From: Micromonospora narathiwatensis
Lineage (GTDB): Bacteria > Actinomycetota > Actinomycetes > Mycobacteriales > Micromonosporaceae
Direction of reading: 5' to 3'
Length of the DNA: 64,000 bases
NCBI RefSeq assembly: GCF_900089605.1
Contig: NZ_LT594324.1
Span: 2,790,001 to 2,854,000 of the forward strand
Shown here: positions 63,801 to 64,000 of the stretch, in pieces
Layout: every line of letters starts with the position of its first letter
Numbering within the stretch: position 1 is the stretch's first letter
Program-made: the position numbers and the translations under genes
Notes under the pieces: generated by a model
The model's database searches: none
What the model saw: the letters and a program-made list of their open reading frames with translations, nothing else
What the model was told of the DNA's origin: nothing

Positions 63801-64000
63801 GCCGGCGTGGTCAGCCGCCGCCAACCGGGTACGTGGAACCACTCCGCGTCCGCCCCGCTGGTCAAGGCACGGCGCGGCGCCGGCGTGGTCTCCGGGTCGA
63901 TCCAGTAGCGCTGCCGCTGGAAGGCGTACGTGGGCAGGCGCACCAGCCGGCGGGCCGCGTCGCCGTCCCGGGTCGTCCAGTCGACGGGCACTCCGGCGGA
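60866..64000 (-). CDS. Type I PKS module end: AT(C-terminal tip)-KR-DH-T (5' end outside window)
   Basis: The frame is open to the right edge. It enters at the tip of an acyltransferase (RLPTYAFQRQRYW). Then come a KR structural half and active KR (about 62500-63850; NADPH motif GGLGGVG, catalytic Ser in CSSLTAL, Tyr and Asn in SDYCAAN) and a dehydratase (about 61530-62430; EHRIMGHGLVPG with the HxxxGxxxxP pattern, Asp in HPALLDVAG). Last are an NRPS-like carrier (ALGGHSLAAV, about 61050-61230) and an acidic C-terminal tail that may dock to the next protein. KR before DH is the reverse of the usual AT-DH-KR order. The module should leave an alpha,beta-unsaturated acyl unit, passed to the Gly/N-methyl module encoded 94 bp downstream. 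KS and most of AT lie beyond the window. Confidence 0.92.
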   Translation of the reverse strand, partial: SAGVPVDWTTRDGDAARRLVRLPTYAFQRQRYWIDPETTPAPRRALTSGADAEWFHVPGWRRLTTPAAEAVGGTADGATIWVLLGAELPLGAELAARLAGGGAVVVRVSAGDELRETGDRAWALDPTSRDQHAGLLKSLETYAPGTVRVVHLWSLTVEPADGLDAARVDRARRFGFDSLLALAQAVGDVQPTGPVEFDVLSRGLFGVTGDEDLQPENAPLLGATTVIPQEVPDVTCRVLDLTGADLTGGGTPTGPAGSTGRRWPGTAAAVLARLTAPAAERELALRGRHWWVRAFEAVRLDPPGAVGGRLRPGGVYLITGGLGGVGLALAEQITRAVDAPVLGLLTRSAFPTEAEWPAWLAGHGEQDDTSRRIRRLEQFRDLGARVIVLEADVTDRDALAGAVDRLRAVGGGLHGVIHAAGLPSRGLIAVKSAQDVADVLAAKTVGTLNLDAVCGTDELDFLLLCSSLTALLGGPGQSDYCAANAFLDVFAQWRRATTGAPVAAVNWDTWRNTGMAAGLVERLHGGTTLAGHPLLHRLVASTGKSRTYATTLSTAESWIVDEHRIMGHGLVPGTTYLELVNAAVAEQAAGRVVELHDVLFMMPVIVPDGQTRELFTTVEERDGQLRFSVQSRADGDSARWQEHATGLVSFLERATESNRDLARLREDCAVTEVIDTEDELKRRLKLDRVEQGGRLQFSFGPRWRCLRRIEAGAQRLMVTLELAEEFAADLERYPLHPALLDVAGASARIRARDVFYLPFTYRSLRVFAPLTRVVHCHVEVAESGDSRETLTVSIELLSPQGRLLASIVDFTIKRINDIDGLLEQVRGGAVTVPDPGAEATPGTLHVLSEGMTAADGMAAFDRLLGAAVLPEQVVVTGRDLAGLRRLAGSITPALLAGEVEQIAPPRGTHPRPDLATPYVAPGTDAERAVAEIWQEVLGLDRVGVHDDFFALGGHSLAAVQIGAKIRGRFGVELNLRGFFDSPTVAHTVTVLADPGAPTDPAADRIEAVSRTGPDDELAGLDDLSDEEVEAQLRALLAEDEGGEA

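Overview
The window is high-GC actinomycete DNA, most likely Micromonospora or a close relative. The gene set and codon bias fit (very GC-rich third positions, large NRPS/PKS genes, streptogrisin-type protease, methylmalonyl-CoA epimerase). I called 27 protein genes and saw no RNA genes, CRISPR array, transposase or integrase. Genus and product assignments are inference from sequence reading only.

Region 1 (1-16345) is a small biosynthetic locus. A 5'-truncated GntR/HutC regulator is followed by a trpB-trpA pair under two identical palindromes. A converging gene encodes two tandem condensation-like domains. Divergent from it is an operon: an NRPS of C-A-T-TE fused to an MFS exporter, a stand-alone AMP-forming ligase, a C-A-T NRPS and a free carrier protein. 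The first A domain carries an Asp-like code and the thioesterase has Cys in place of Ser. The simplest reading is a ligase/carrier-started short peptide released by a Cys-thioesterase.

Region 2 (16409-31238) holds an MFS exporter, an L,D-transpeptidase lipoprotein, and a minus-strand unit. That unit is a 3254-residue secreted RHS/YD-repeat protein ending in a CdiA-CT-like nuclease domain, a CdiI-like immunity protein and a Tat lipoprotein. The RHS protein contains 13 tandem CxxxC modules of about 107 residues.

Region 3 (31239-41657) is a secreted fungal-wall-lysis regulon: GH3, GH64 and GH16 enzymes with seven discoidin-type domains in total, a lectin-tailed serine protease, and a LacI-family repressor. 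All five genes carry the identical palindrome GAGAGCGCTCTC at the promoter. A perfect 303-bp inverted repeat, one arm inside GH3 and one inside GH64, flanks their shared promoter segment.

Region 4 (41735-44621) has methylmalonyl-CoA epimerase and an MMPL exporter in convergent orientation around a strong hairpin.

Region 5 (44755-64000, minus strand, running in from beyond the window) is a PKS/NRPS operon. In transcription order it holds a PKS module end (AT-KR-DH-T), C-A(Gly code)-N-methyltransferase-T, C-A(degenerate)-T-C, a cyclic-peptide ABC exporter, a type II thioesterase, a carrier-less C(degenerate)-A with an Asn-like code, and an AsnO/VioC-type oxygenase. Dehydrated ketide, then sarcosine, then beta-hydroxy-Asn is the block order of rakicidin-type cyclic depsipeptides known from Micromonospora, so a rakicidin-like product is the leading hypothesis.
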